From: Chitinophaga sp. Ak27 | GTDB lineage: Bacteria; Bacteroidota; Bacteroidia; Chitinophagales; Chitinophagaceae | DNA: 64,000 bases | NCBI RefSeq assembly: GCF_012726295.1 | Contig: NZ_JABAOB010000003.1 | Coordinates: forward strand, 434,001 to 498,000 | Direction of reading: 5' to 3' | Made by a program: the position numbers and the translations under genes | In this document: one piece after another, positions 54,001 to 61,284 of the stretch | Layout of the letters: every line of letters begins with the position of its first letter | Position numbering within the stretch: position 1 is the stretch's first letter | Notes under the pieces: generated by a model | What the model was told of the DNA's origin: nothing | The model's input: only the letters and a program-made list of their open reading frames with translations | Databases searched by the model: none

Positions 54001-54751
54001 GATAGCTGCTTTTACGCTGCCGGATACTATTTGCCAGGGTGTCACTATGCAAATGGATAACACTACCCTTGGTGGAGAATCGTTCCTGTGGACATTCAGC
54101 GACGATGGTAAAACATCTACAGATCCTTATCCATTACATACGTTTAATACTCCCGGTAATGTTGATGTTAAACTGGTGGTAGAAGATCCCAATACTTGTA
54201 ATAAAAAAGACAGTATCACCAAATCTGTAATGGTGGTACCTCCTCCTACGGCTAACTTCACTTTCACGCCGGTAACGCCGGTTGAAAATACGCCGTTGCA
54301 GTTCACCAATACCTCCACAGATGCCATACATTATCTCTGGAATTTTGGAGATGGAGATACGACTTCAGTAGCGCAGCCTTCGCATCAGTATTTAAGAACG
54401 GGTAATTATAACGTGTGTCTTACGGCTATTAATTCGGCCGGTTGCGCCGCCACTACCTGTAAAGAAGTGAGTGCTATTGTAGTGCCATTGTTCGATGTGC
54501 CTAATGCCTTTGCGCCGAATGGAAAGAACAATATTTTTTACGTAAAAGCTTTTGGCGCGACCAAATTCAATCTTAAAATATTTAATCGCTGGGGTCAATT
54601 GGTATTTGAAAGTTCAGATCCACGGATCGGCTGGGATGGCCGGTTTAAAGGGAACCTTCAGCCAATGGACGCTTATGCCTATATTGTAAATCTCGAGTTT
54701 ACTGACGGCACCAAAGGCAGCAGATCCGGAAGTGTAACCTTGTTAAGATGA
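51044..54751 (+). CDS. Large T9SS cargo protein: DUF7948/SBBP propeller, PKD repeats, sorting domain
   Basis: About 1235 residues. TTG 51044 is preferred because it gives MKFTFPTGLIGWMIFCLL, a good signal peptide ending near FALAQ; the open frame starts at 50981. Order: N-terminal domain (FKENKGQWNPDVIYKTEF, about 35-290), a run of SBBP-type propeller repeats (STYLGGSKEDAGYVIALNG and similar, about 300-800), three or more PKD domains (YEWSFGDGS, ILDFGDGT, YLWNFGDGD), and a type-B sorting domain from PNAFAPNGKNNIFYV to the end. Its stop is 6 bases before the PorP/SprF gene, which suggests that the two work together. Probably a surface adhesin. Confidence 0.82.
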   Translation: MKFTFPTGLIGWMIFCLLPGGFALAQQRPVNFTPLDFKENKGQWNPDVIYKTEFDGASVFLRKTGFTFLMYNPDDMWALDEAVHGHSHRADSIKYIHRNDFSNKPNASANMPDTHLPGDNSGEKPPPRPGSFPDVRGHAYNITFLNANPNPEMVPEKQQDVVSNYFIGNDRSKWAAGVKAFQGIHYNSLYPGIDAHIYSEGSQLKYDLIIHPGANPDKIQLQYDGPTGMEIKKGQLYVHTSVGDVIEQLPFAYQYVNNERITVKVAYKLNGNKLGFKISGDYNPAYPLVIDPIYVFSTVSGSRADNWGFTATYDDAGNFYGGGIVFGAGYPTTPGVVQSVFIGPGGQTGFDIGISKFNPTGNKLIYATYLGGNGADQPHSLFVDKDGNLVVAGRTTSRDYPSDKVKGPGGGWDIVVTKLNADATKIIGSLVIGGTGEDGVNISDVRSGGARVLLRNYGDDARSEVVVDDAGYIYMTSCTRSADFPVVGNVLQKSFGGGQDAVVMKINPLCQDLVWSTYLGGSKEDAGYVIALNGLNTLYVAGGTASSDFPIKGTTKYTAYRGGVCDGFIAHITNDGQSILQSTFLGSDDPSADQIYGIQLDKKGFVYVMGTTEGAWPIKLLASTYYNGNGLQFISKLKADLSDFVYSTTFGKSRTLVSSPNISPTAFLVDRCENVYVSGWGGGINQGDGYPNSTTFGMYVSPDALQRSTDGMDFYFFVLQRDGVAPLYGSYFGGNGLYEHVDGGTSRFDRNGIIYQGICAWCEVSQSGFKPAYPTTPGAYSSTPPRGCNFGALKIAFNLDGVKVGAKTLDRRKNYCAPEEITFVDTTGRPGKTYEWSFGDGSPLLTGGPELDTVKHLFSKVGSYRVRVVKFDPNSCNGSDTAYVDVKLGNNEAKFDLVAKREQPCDQLKYSFTNPLPPPASGPYRDSSFILDFGDGTPLQYTSMMTPVMHFYKAAGIYNASLTLVDTNFCNAPQTVTRPLRVAINVIAAFTLPDTICQGVTMQMDNTTLGGESFLWTFSDDGKTSTDPYPLHTFNTPGNVDVKLVVEDPNTCNKKDSITKSVMVVPPPTANFTFTPVTPVENTPLQFTNTSTDAIHYLWNFGDGDTTSVAQPSHQYLRTGNYNVCLTAINSAGCAATTCKEVSAIVVPLFDVPNAFAPNGKNNIFYVKAFGATKFNLKIFNRWGQLVFESSDPRIGWDGRFKGNLQPMDAYAYIVNLEFTDGTKGSRSGSVTLLR

Positions 54752-54757
54752 TGAGCC

Positions 54758-55780
54758 ATGAATCAGATCGTTAAATTATCAACATGTCTGGCGTTATTAT
54801 TAACTGTTGCAGTGGGTGGCTTTTCGCAAGACCTCCACTTTTCACAGTTTTTTAATTCACCGCTGACAACTAACCCTGCCAATACAGGCTTTATTCCTGA
54901 TGGGAATTACCGTATTGGCATTAATTACCGCGATCAATGGGCGAGTATTCCGGTACCATATAAAACGATGTCTGCTTATGGCGATTTCCAGCTATTCCGC
55001 GACAGACTGGAATATGGCTGGTTAGGCTTGGGTGGTGTTGTACTCAGAGACGTTGCAGGAGCCGGGAATCTTACTTCTACCAAAGCATATGCATCAATTG
55101 CCTATCACCAGTTACTAGGACAAAGCAGCTTGTTGTCGTTAGGGTTTAATGCCGGTTCCGCGGGTAAAAGAGTGGATATCACTAAGCTAACGTTCGGTGA
55201 TCAGTGGAATGGAAAATTTTTCGACTCACAGATACCTACCGGTGAACCCATTACGCAAAGCAGTATTAATTATTTCGACTTGCAGGCAGGGATGAATTAT
55301 GCATATTTCCCGACCGACAATATCTATATCAACGCTGGTTTTTCCGTGCAACATATCAACACTCCCCGCGAAACGTTCTTTGATGGCAATAACAAAGTGC
55401 CCCGCCGCTATATCGGCTTCCTGAACGCCAGCATTAAAATGAGTGATAAAGTGATTATCAACCCTGCCGCGTACTATTCCACGCAGGCGGGTGCCCGTGA
55501 AATCATGTTGGGAGGAAATGCGGCGTATAACTTGTCAGGCGATGGAGTACAACAATTGTTTGGCGGTATCTACTACCGTGCAAACGATGCTGCTATTTTC
55601 CTCGTTGGGTACCAGATCAACGCGCTGAAACTGATGTTTAACTATGATATCAATACTTCGGGACTATCTGCTGCCACCAACCGCAGGGGAGCCTATGAAA
55701 TAGGTATTGTATATACCGGTTTGTATACCAACCGTACCTTTTCTAACGCAAGGCGATCCACCATTTGCCCCTCATTTTAA
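54758..55780 (+). CDS. PorP/SprF-family type IX secretion membrane protein
   Basis: 340 residues with signal peptide ending at GGFSQ and the typical QDLHFSQFFNSPLTTNPANTGF start; beta-barrel-like throughout, ending CPSF in a position where CPRF-type ends occur. PorP/SprF proteins are outer-membrane partners needed for secretion or attachment of neighbouring gliding-motility C-terminal-domain cargo. It is 6 bases after such a cargo gene. Confidence 0.9.
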   Translation: MNQIVKLSTCLALLLTVAVGGFSQDLHFSQFFNSPLTTNPANTGFIPDGNYRIGINYRDQWASIPVPYKTMSAYGDFQLFRDRLEYGWLGLGGVVLRDVAGAGNLTSTKAYASIAYHQLLGQSSLLSLGFNAGSAGKRVDITKLTFGDQWNGKFFDSQIPTGEPITQSSINYFDLQAGMNYAYFPTDNIYINAGFSVQHINTPRETFFDGNNKVPRRYIGFLNASIKMSDKVIINPAAYYSTQAGAREIMLGGNAAYNLSGDGVQQLFGGIYYRANDAAIFLVGYQINALKLMFNYDINTSGLSAATNRRGAYEIGIVYTGLYTNRTFSNARRSTICPSF

Positions 55781-55814
55781 CAGGCCCATATTACCACCTA
55801 ACCGGCATTATGAT

Positions 55815-55822
55815 TACTTTTG
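55815..55822 (+). promoter_or_regulatory. -7 promoter motif (TACTTTTG) of the FAD oxidase gene
   Basis: Exact TAnnTTTG with only 4 bases to ATG 55827. Confidence 0.4.
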
Positions 55823-55826
55823 TTTT

Positions 55827-57236
55827 ATGACAACGTTTAATAAAGTAACTGCCGCCCATATCGCAGCATTACGCGAAATAGCCGGCGCACAATATGTATT
55901 GGCCGACGAGGAAAGTATGAGCCGTTATGCACAGGATGAAACCGAAGACCTGCATTACCTGCCGGAAGTGGTAGTAAAGCCGGATACAACCGAACAGGTG
56001 AGCCGGATTATGCGGTTATGTAATGAGGCACTACTGCCGGTAACGCCCCGGGGCGGCGGTACAGGTCTCAGTGGAGGCGCCCTGGCCCAATACGGTGGCG
56101 TGCTCATTTCCATGGAGCGCTTTAACCGCATTCAGCTGATAGATGAAAGAAATCTCCAGGTAATCACCGAACCGGGTGTTATTACAGAAGAATTACAGAA
56201 CGCTGTAAAAGAAAAGGGATTGTTTTATCCCCCTGATCCAAGTAGCAGGGGAACCTGTTTTATAGGCGGTAACATTGCCGAAAATTCAGGTGGACCAAAG
56301 GCAGTTAAATACGGCGTGGTAAAGGATTATGTCCTAAATCTCGAAATGGTATTGCCTAACGGGGATGTCATCTGGACGGGCGCCAATGTCTTGAAAAACG
56401 CCACAGGCTATAATCTTACCCAACTGGTAGTAGGTAGTGAAGGCACCCTTGGTATTGTCACCAAAATCGTGTTGCGACTGATCCCGTTGCCTAAAAATGA
56501 TTTGTTGATGCTGGTGCCTTTCCGTTCCGCCGAAAGCGCCTGTGCCGCCGTGAGCGCCATCTTCCGTGCAGGGTATACTCCCTCTGCCATGGAATTTATG
56601 GAGAGGGATGCCTTGGAGTGGGTTACAAAATATGTGCAAAGCAGCGCAGTAAGAATTGAAGACGATATTCAGGCCCATTTGCTGATAGAAGTAGATGGCA
56701 ACTATCCGGAAGTGTTAATGCAGGAAATGGAGGGAATTGCCGGTGTGGTAGAAGGCTTTGATATCGGGGAAATCCTGTTTGCGGAAGATTCCCAGCAAAA
56801 GGATGAACTCTGGAAGTTACGTCGCCGGGTGGCGGAAGCCGTGAAAGCCAATTCCATCTATAAGGAAGAAGACACGGTAGTACCCCGGGCCGAATTGCCA
56901 GTACTGCTGAAAGGCGTAAAAGAAATAGGCAACCGATATGGATTCCATTCTGTTTGCTACGGCCATGCCGGTGATGGCAACCTGCATGTGAACATCATCA
57001 GGGGCGAGCTCACAGAAAAACAATGGAATGGTACCCTCAAGGAAGGTATACGCGAAATTTTTGAGCTGGTGAAACAACTGGGCGGTACTATCTCCGGAGA
57101 GCATGGTATCGGGCTGGTACAGAAAAATTATATGGATATCATTTTCGATCAGACTTCCATGCACCTCATGAAACAAATAAAGCAGATATTTGACCCGAAT
57201 AATATATTGAACCGGGGTAAAATTTTTGATTGTTAA
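55827..57236 (+). CDS. FAD-binding oxidase, GlcD/D-lactate dehydrogenase family
   Basis: 469 residues from ATG 55827; the open frame upstream overlaps the PorP/SprF gene. PCMH-type FAD-binding domain (VTPRGGGTGLSGGAL, DPSSRGTCFIGGNIAENSGG, GSEGTLGIVT) and a C-terminal cap with GHAGDGNLHVNI and SGEHGIGLVQK. Such enzymes oxidise glycolate, D-lactate or other 2-hydroxy acids. No glcE/glcF neighbour, so it may act alone; substrate not determined. Confidence 0.85.
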   Translation: MTTFNKVTAAHIAALREIAGAQYVLADEESMSRYAQDETEDLHYLPEVVVKPDTTEQVSRIMRLCNEALLPVTPRGGGTGLSGGALAQYGGVLISMERFNRIQLIDERNLQVITEPGVITEELQNAVKEKGLFYPPDPSSRGTCFIGGNIAENSGGPKAVKYGVVKDYVLNLEMVLPNGDVIWTGANVLKNATGYNLTQLVVGSEGTLGIVTKIVLRLIPLPKNDLLMLVPFRSAESACAAVSAIFRAGYTPSAMEFMERDALEWVTKYVQSSAVRIEDDIQAHLLIEVDGNYPEVLMQEMEGIAGVVEGFDIGEILFAEDSQQKDELWKLRRRVAEAVKANSIYKEEDTVVPRAELPVLLKGVKEIGNRYGFHSVCYGHAGDGNLHVNIIRGELTEKQWNGTLKEGIREIFELVKQLGGTISGEHGIGLVQKNYMDIIFDQTSMHLMKQIKQIFDPNNILNRGKIFDC

Positions 57237-57296
57237 ACCTTTTTACCGGCGGATAGTTTAAACTGCCGGCAAATACCAAATTTAATACATCCGAAC

Positions 57297-57890
57297 ATGA
57301 AACGATTACTGATATGTTTTTTTCTGCTGGCTGCCGGACAGCTGGTACATGCACAGTATTATAAAACAGATACCACGATCCATAAGGGATTCGACCCCTC
57401 CCGCCTGGTGCTGGGCGGCTCGCTGGGGATGGTGTTTGGAGATTATACCAATGTGGATGTGTCTCCTCTGGTAGGGTATCGTTTTTCAGATTATATAGCA
57501 GCGGGTATTAACGTGAATGCGCAATACGGACAATATCGTACCCGTGACATCTATTCCAATACCACCTATTCCCGCGATAAGTATACTATTTTCGGAGGCG
57601 GTATATGGGGACGTGTATATCCTTTGCCCATGGTGTTTGTGCATATACAGCCGGAGTATAATTTTATTAGCCAGTCTACCACCGTATATGCCAATGATGG
57701 CAGTAACATGAAACAGACCTACAAAACCAACTACAGTGTGCCCAGTTTGCTGGTAGGCGCCGGTTATACACAGAGCGTAGGAGGCCGGGTTGGCATAGGG
57801 ATTTCCATTTTATATGATGTAATACAGGATGCCCGTTCGCCTTATCGCAGTAACCTGATATACCGGGTGGGTGCAGGTTTAGGTTTTTAA
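57297..57890 (+). CDS. Small outer-membrane beta-barrel protein
   Basis: 197 residues: signal peptide ending near LVHAQ, then alternating aromatic/polar strands (LGGSLGMVFGDYTNVDVSPLVGYRF) and a final GAGLGF. Fits an eight-stranded porin-like barrel of unknown role. It is followed by a terminator-like hairpin. Confidence 0.75.
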   Translation: MKRLLICFFLLAAGQLVHAQYYKTDTTIHKGFDPSRLVLGGSLGMVFGDYTNVDVSPLVGYRFSDYIAAGINVNAQYGQYRTRDIYSNTTYSRDKYTIFGGGIWGRVYPLPMVFVHIQPEYNFISQSTTVYANDGSNMKQTYKTNYSVPSLLVGAGYTQSVGGRVGIGISILYDVIQDARSPYRSNLIYRVGAGLGF

Positions 57891-57917
57891 GCGGATATTT
57901 TTTTAGAGAGATATATT

Positions 57918-57963
57918 ACAAGAAGCCGGATCATCTGATAAAAAAGATGGCCCGGCTTCTTGT
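57918..57963 (+). terminator. Terminator-like hairpin
   Basis: 12-bp outer stem (57918-57929 with 57952-57963) plus an inner ATCATCT/AGATGG pairing, then TTTGC. 28 bases after the stop of the barrel gene. Confidence 0.7.
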
Positions 57964-58072
57964 TTTGCATCATGCTGCTGCCATAGCGGTTTTGCGTAGC
58001 CCGGATGATCGGAAGGTATATTATCCGCATGTTAAATGTTTATAAATGCTAAACTTTATTTTACATAGAGAT

Positions 58073-58080
58073 TATCTTTG
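58073..58080 (+). promoter_or_regulatory. -7 promoter motif of the phosphonatase-like operon (TATCTTTG)
   Basis: Exact TAnnTTTG 21 bases before ATG 58102; the preceding stretch is AT-rich. Confidence 0.45.
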
Positions 58081-58101
58081 GGCCATAATAAATCAGGAAA
58101 G

Positions 58102-58779
58102 ATGGGAATACAGTTAGTTGTTTTTGACATTGCAGGCACTACCCTGCACGATGAATCCAATGTGGCCAAGGTATTACAGCATACCCTGCAATTGGCAGGG
58201 GTAACGGTAACGCTGGAAGAAGTAAATGAAGTAATGGGATATGCCAAACCATATGCTATCCGCTGTTTGCTGCAACTGCGCCAGGATGGCCGGCATAGCA
58301 ACGAGGCCTTTATTCACGAATTGCATGACCGTTTTGTGGCCGATATGAAATCACATTATGCCACCCATCCTGCTGTACGTGAAAAAGACGGCGTATCCGC
58401 TGTATTTGCGGCGTTAAAGGCCCGGGGCATCAAAGTGGCGCTGGATACGGGCTTTGACCGTGACATCACCAATGTAATCCTGGAAAGGGTAGGCTGGCAA
58501 CAGCAAGGATTAATTGACGCAGTAGCTACGAGTGATGAAGTACCTTTCGGTCGTCCTTATCCATATATGATTTACCGTATCATGGAAAAACTGGAAATCC
58601 GCAGTATTCAGTCGGTAGCAAAAACCGGTGATACCACTTCCGACCTGGAAGAAGGTACCAACGCAGGTTGCCGCTATGTGATTGGTGTTACTACGGGTGC
58701 TTATAGCCGGGAGGAACTGGAAAAAGGGCCGCATACACACCTGGTGGCTTCCCTGGATGAATTGCTTTCAATTTTTTAA
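58102..58779 (+). CDS. PhnX-like HAD hydrolase (phosphonatase-like)
   Basis: 225 residues from ATG 58102. HAD nucleophile Asp9 in FDIAGTT; Ala11 replaces the usual second Asp, as in phosphonoacetaldehyde hydrolase. In the cap, MGYAKPYAIR aligns with the PhnX motif that carries the Schiff-base Lys, giving Lys49. GRPYPYMIYR and KTGDTTSDLEEG also match PhnX. From memory this belongs to the TIGR03351 PhnX-like clade. It would split phosphonoacetaldehyde (or a close analogue) to phosphate and aldehyde. It is 21 bases upstream of an FAD enzyme and likely in the same operon. Confidence 0.8.
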   Translation: MGIQLVVFDIAGTTLHDESNVAKVLQHTLQLAGVTVTLEEVNEVMGYAKPYAIRCLLQLRQDGRHSNEAFIHELHDRFVADMKSHYATHPAVREKDGVSAVFAALKARGIKVALDTGFDRDITNVILERVGWQQQGLIDAVATSDEVPFGRPYPYMIYRIMEKLEIRSIQSVAKTGDTTSDLEEGTNAGCRYVIGVTTGAYSREELEKGPHTHLVASLDELLSIF

Positions 58780-58800
58780 TCTTTATTTACTTTTCATATC

Positions 58801-59931
58801 ATGCAACAACAGGCAGATGTAGCGGTAATAGGTGCCGGTATTGTAGGTTTGGCCATGTCTTATCACCTGGCATCCCAGGGGAAAAAAGTAGTTTTATTTG
58901 AACGCAACAGTAAAGCGATCAGTGCTTCTATCCGCAACTTTGGACTGGTATGGCCTATCGGTCAAACTGCCGGTAAAATGTACGACCGCGCCATGCGCAG
59001 CCGCGCTACCTGGAAGGAGCTGGCAGCTGCTACAGGATTGCAATGCCAGGAAACAGGTTCGCTGCATCTCGTGTACGAACAGGATGAACTGGCTGTGCTG
59101 GAAGAGTTTGCACAGGCGGCGGCCGGAAATGGTTATCTGTGTGAACTGCTTCCCCCCGCCAAGGTGGGAAATTATACCAGCGCTATCAAAACAGCCGGAC
59201 TAAAAGGCGCGTTGTGGAGTCCTACCGAAATGACGGTGAATCCACGCCAGGCCAGTGCCGCCATAGCGAAGCACCTGGAACAGAAAATGAACGTAACCGT
59301 ACGTTTTGGTACCGCCGTAAATGGTATCAGTATGCCCTATATTGAAACAAGGAATGAAAAATGGAAGGTGGAAGAAGTGTTTGTATGTAGCGGCGCGGAT
59401 TTCGAAACCCTCTACCCGGCGGCATTTGCGGAAGCTCCTCTGAAAAAGTGCAAACTGCAGATGATGCGCACCATTCCTCAACCCGGCAACTGGCAGCTAG
59501 GCCCCGCTTTATGTGCTGGTTTAACGCTGGGGCACTATGCCTCTTTCGAAAGCTGCAAGGCCCTGCAACCGCTGAAACAACGCTACGCGCAGGAAATGCC
59601 GGATTATGTAAAATGGGGTATTCACCTGTTGGTCTCTCAAAATGGGGCAGGGGAATTAACCATTGGGGATTCTCATGAATATGGTCCGGATTTCGAACCA
59701 TTTGATAAAACGTTTATCAATGACCTGATCCTGAAGTATCTGCATACCTTCCTGGAAGCACCAACGTATACGATCCAGGAACAATGGCATGGCATTTATC
59801 CTAAGCTCACCAATGGCCAGACAGACCTGGTGTTTTCCCCGGAAAAAAATGTCACTATCGTTAATGGCCTGGGCGGTGCAGGGATGACTTTATCCTTCGG
59901 CCTGGCACAGGAAGTTACCGGCCGCTTATAA
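58801..59931 (+). CDS. FAD-dependent oxidoreductase, TIGR03364/phosphonate-linked type
   Basis: 376-residue DAO-fold enzyme with N-terminal VIGAGIVGLAMSYHLA dinucleotide-binding motif (residues 9 on), SIRNFGLVWPIGQ and a C-terminal GLGGAGMTLSFGLA. From memory this matches TIGR03364, a family regularly next to PhnX-like genes; related enzymes were reported to oxidise aminoethylphosphonate or its N-methyl form to phosphonoacetaldehyde. That fits the hydrolase just upstream. The substrate here is inferred from context. Confidence 0.78.
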   Translation: MQQQADVAVIGAGIVGLAMSYHLASQGKKVVLFERNSKAISASIRNFGLVWPIGQTAGKMYDRAMRSRATWKELAAATGLQCQETGSLHLVYEQDELAVLEEFAQAAAGNGYLCELLPPAKVGNYTSAIKTAGLKGALWSPTEMTVNPRQASAAIAKHLEQKMNVTVRFGTAVNGISMPYIETRNEKWKVEEVFVCSGADFETLYPAAFAEAPLKKCKLQMMRTIPQPGNWQLGPALCAGLTLGHYASFESCKALQPLKQRYAQEMPDYVKWGIHLLVSQNGAGELTIGDSHEYGPDFEPFDKTFINDLILKYLHTFLEAPTYTIQEQWHGIYPKLTNGQTDLVFSPEKNVTIVNGLGGAGMTLSFGLAQEVTGRL

Positions 59932-59941
59932 TTTTGGTCAT

Positions 59942-60002
59942 AAAGCAACAGGGATTTTGCTATGAAAACCTTCCGTTTTCATAGCAAAATCCCTGTTGCT
60001 TT
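59942..60002 (+). terminator. Perfect 28-bp hairpin
   Basis: Arms 59942-59969 and 59975-60002 are exact complements around a 5-nt loop (CTTCC). It lies 10 bases after the FAD gene stop and probably ends that transcript, though it is far longer than a usual terminator stem. Confidence 0.7.
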
Positions 60003-60183
60003 GCGTCTCTGCAAGAAACAACCTTTGCGTAATCTGGATAAATTTAAATTAGGTTATTGCTCAAATAATTAATAAATTAAATGCAGATTAAGCGTTATGA
60101 GAACACCTGTTGAATAAAACGATAGTAGCATTCGAAAAATTTTCAACAATATTTATTTCAATTGCCAGCATTAGCAACGTTTC

Positions 60184-60210
60184 TGCAGCAATGTTTCAAA
60201 CATTGCTGCA
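60184..60210. promoter_or_regulatory. Perfect 13+1+13 palindrome, possible operator
   Basis: TGCAGCAATGTTT, one central base, then the exact complement. No T-run follows, so it is less like a terminator and more like a binding site for a dimeric regulator or a small RNA stem. It is 152 bases before the LOG gene. Confidence 0.5.
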
Positions 60211-60361
60211 CGTTCATAACGTGTTAAATGTAAAGCGGGTTTCTTTATAGTTACCTGCTTTTTTGTTTCTAATGAGATGACAGTAAGCTAATTATTGTAT
60301 AAATTACACCACCCCGTGTATATGCCGGGAAAGTGTTTATTGGCTTAAAATTAGTCATCGT

Positions 60362-61060
60362 ATGAACAGTAGTATAAAGAATCTTAAAGAGAGAGACTGG
60401 ACGGAAACAAGAGCGCATTCCAGCTGGCAGATTTTCAAAATTATGGCGGAGTTTGTTGAGGGGTTTGAGAAGCTGGCGAAAATAGGTCCCTGTATATCCA
60501 TCTTTGGCTCGGCGCGTACCAAGCCGGGTAACCGTTATTACGACCTGGCCCAGGAGATAGCTTCCAAACTGGCAGATGAAGGTTTTGGTATTATCACAGG
60601 GGGAGGACCCGGGGTAATGGAAGCGGCCAACAAAGGCGCCCAGGTAGCTCATGGAAAATCTGTAGGCGCCAATATCACATTACCACATGAGCAAGAGGCT
60701 AACCCTTATATAGATCGGGAAAACGCCCTGAATTTCGACTACTTCTTTGTACGTAAAGTAATGTTTACCAAGTATTCCCAGGGCTTTGTAATGATGCCCG
60801 GCGGCTTTGGTACCATGGACGAATTCTTTGAGGTGGCTACCCTTATCCAGACTAAGAAAATGGAAGAAACCCCTATGGTACTGGTAGGACGCGAATACTG
60901 GAGCGGTTTGCTCGAATGGATCCGTAATGTAATGATGGAAAAAGAAAGTAACATCAATCCCCAGGATCTGGATCTCCTGCAGTTATTCGACACCGCCGAT
61001 GAAGTGGTGGAGTATTTCCGGGTTTTCTATACTACCAACAAGCTACGGCCTAATTTCTAG
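60362..61060 (+). CDS. LOG-family (TIGR00730) protein
   Basis: 232 residues of Rossmann-like fold with ITGGGPGVMEAANKGA and PGGFGTMDEFFE, the signature of LOG/lysine-decarboxylase-like proteins. Members are nucleotide 5'-monophosphate phosphoribohydrolases (PpnN-like or cytokinin-activating LOG). A long N-terminal segment (about 1-45) precedes the core. Exact substrate in bacteria of this group is not known. Confidence 0.85.
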   Translation: MNSSIKNLKERDWTETRAHSSWQIFKIMAEFVEGFEKLAKIGPCISIFGSARTKPGNRYYDLAQEIASKLADEGFGIITGGGPGVMEAANKGAQVAHGKSVGANITLPHEQEANPYIDRENALNFDYFFVRKVMFTKYSQGFVMMPGGFGTMDEFFEVATLIQTKKMEETPMVLVGREYWSGLLEWIRNVMMEKESNINPQDLDLLQLFDTADEVVEYFRVFYTTNKLRPNF

Positions 61061-61062
61061 CA

Positions 61063-61258
61063 TAAAAAAGAAAGCAAAAAGCGATTGCTGCGAAGGAAGA
61101 TAGCAGGCAGAGAAGTGATTATAAACATTATTTAGTGTGAGAATAAAATCACCGTGAATAACGTTTATGAATATATGCCGGTCATGCTATTTCAGGGATA
61201 CATCCCCTTTATTCGCGGTAAAAGCTTTTTGCTTTCTGCTTTCCGCTTTCTGCTTTTT
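61063..61258 (+). repeat. Family A hairpin repeat with expanded centre
   Basis: Left arm GAAAGCAAAAAGCGATTGC (about 61069) and right arm AAAAGCTTTTTGCTTTC (about 61220) belong to family A, but the centre is about 120 nt instead of about 35 and its sequence is different. It sits between the LOG gene and the O-methyltransferase. Confidence 0.6.
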
Positions 61259-61261
61259 CCT

Positions 61262-61269
61262 TAGCTTTG
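61262..61269 (+). promoter_or_regulatory. -7 promoter motif of the O-methyltransferase gene (TAGCTTTG)
   Basis: Exact TAnnTTTG 15 bases before ATG 61285, directly after the repeat. Confidence 0.42.
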
Positions 61270-61284
61270 CAGAAATTTTAATAT

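Larger units (their letters stand above)
59932..60361. other. Intergenic region with two strong inverted repeats
   Basis: 430 bp. It has the 28-bp perfect hairpin at 59942-60002, an AT-rich stretch, and the 27-bp palindrome at 60184-60210 upstream of the LOG gene. I see no gene in it and no clear -7 motif. Confidence 0.55.
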
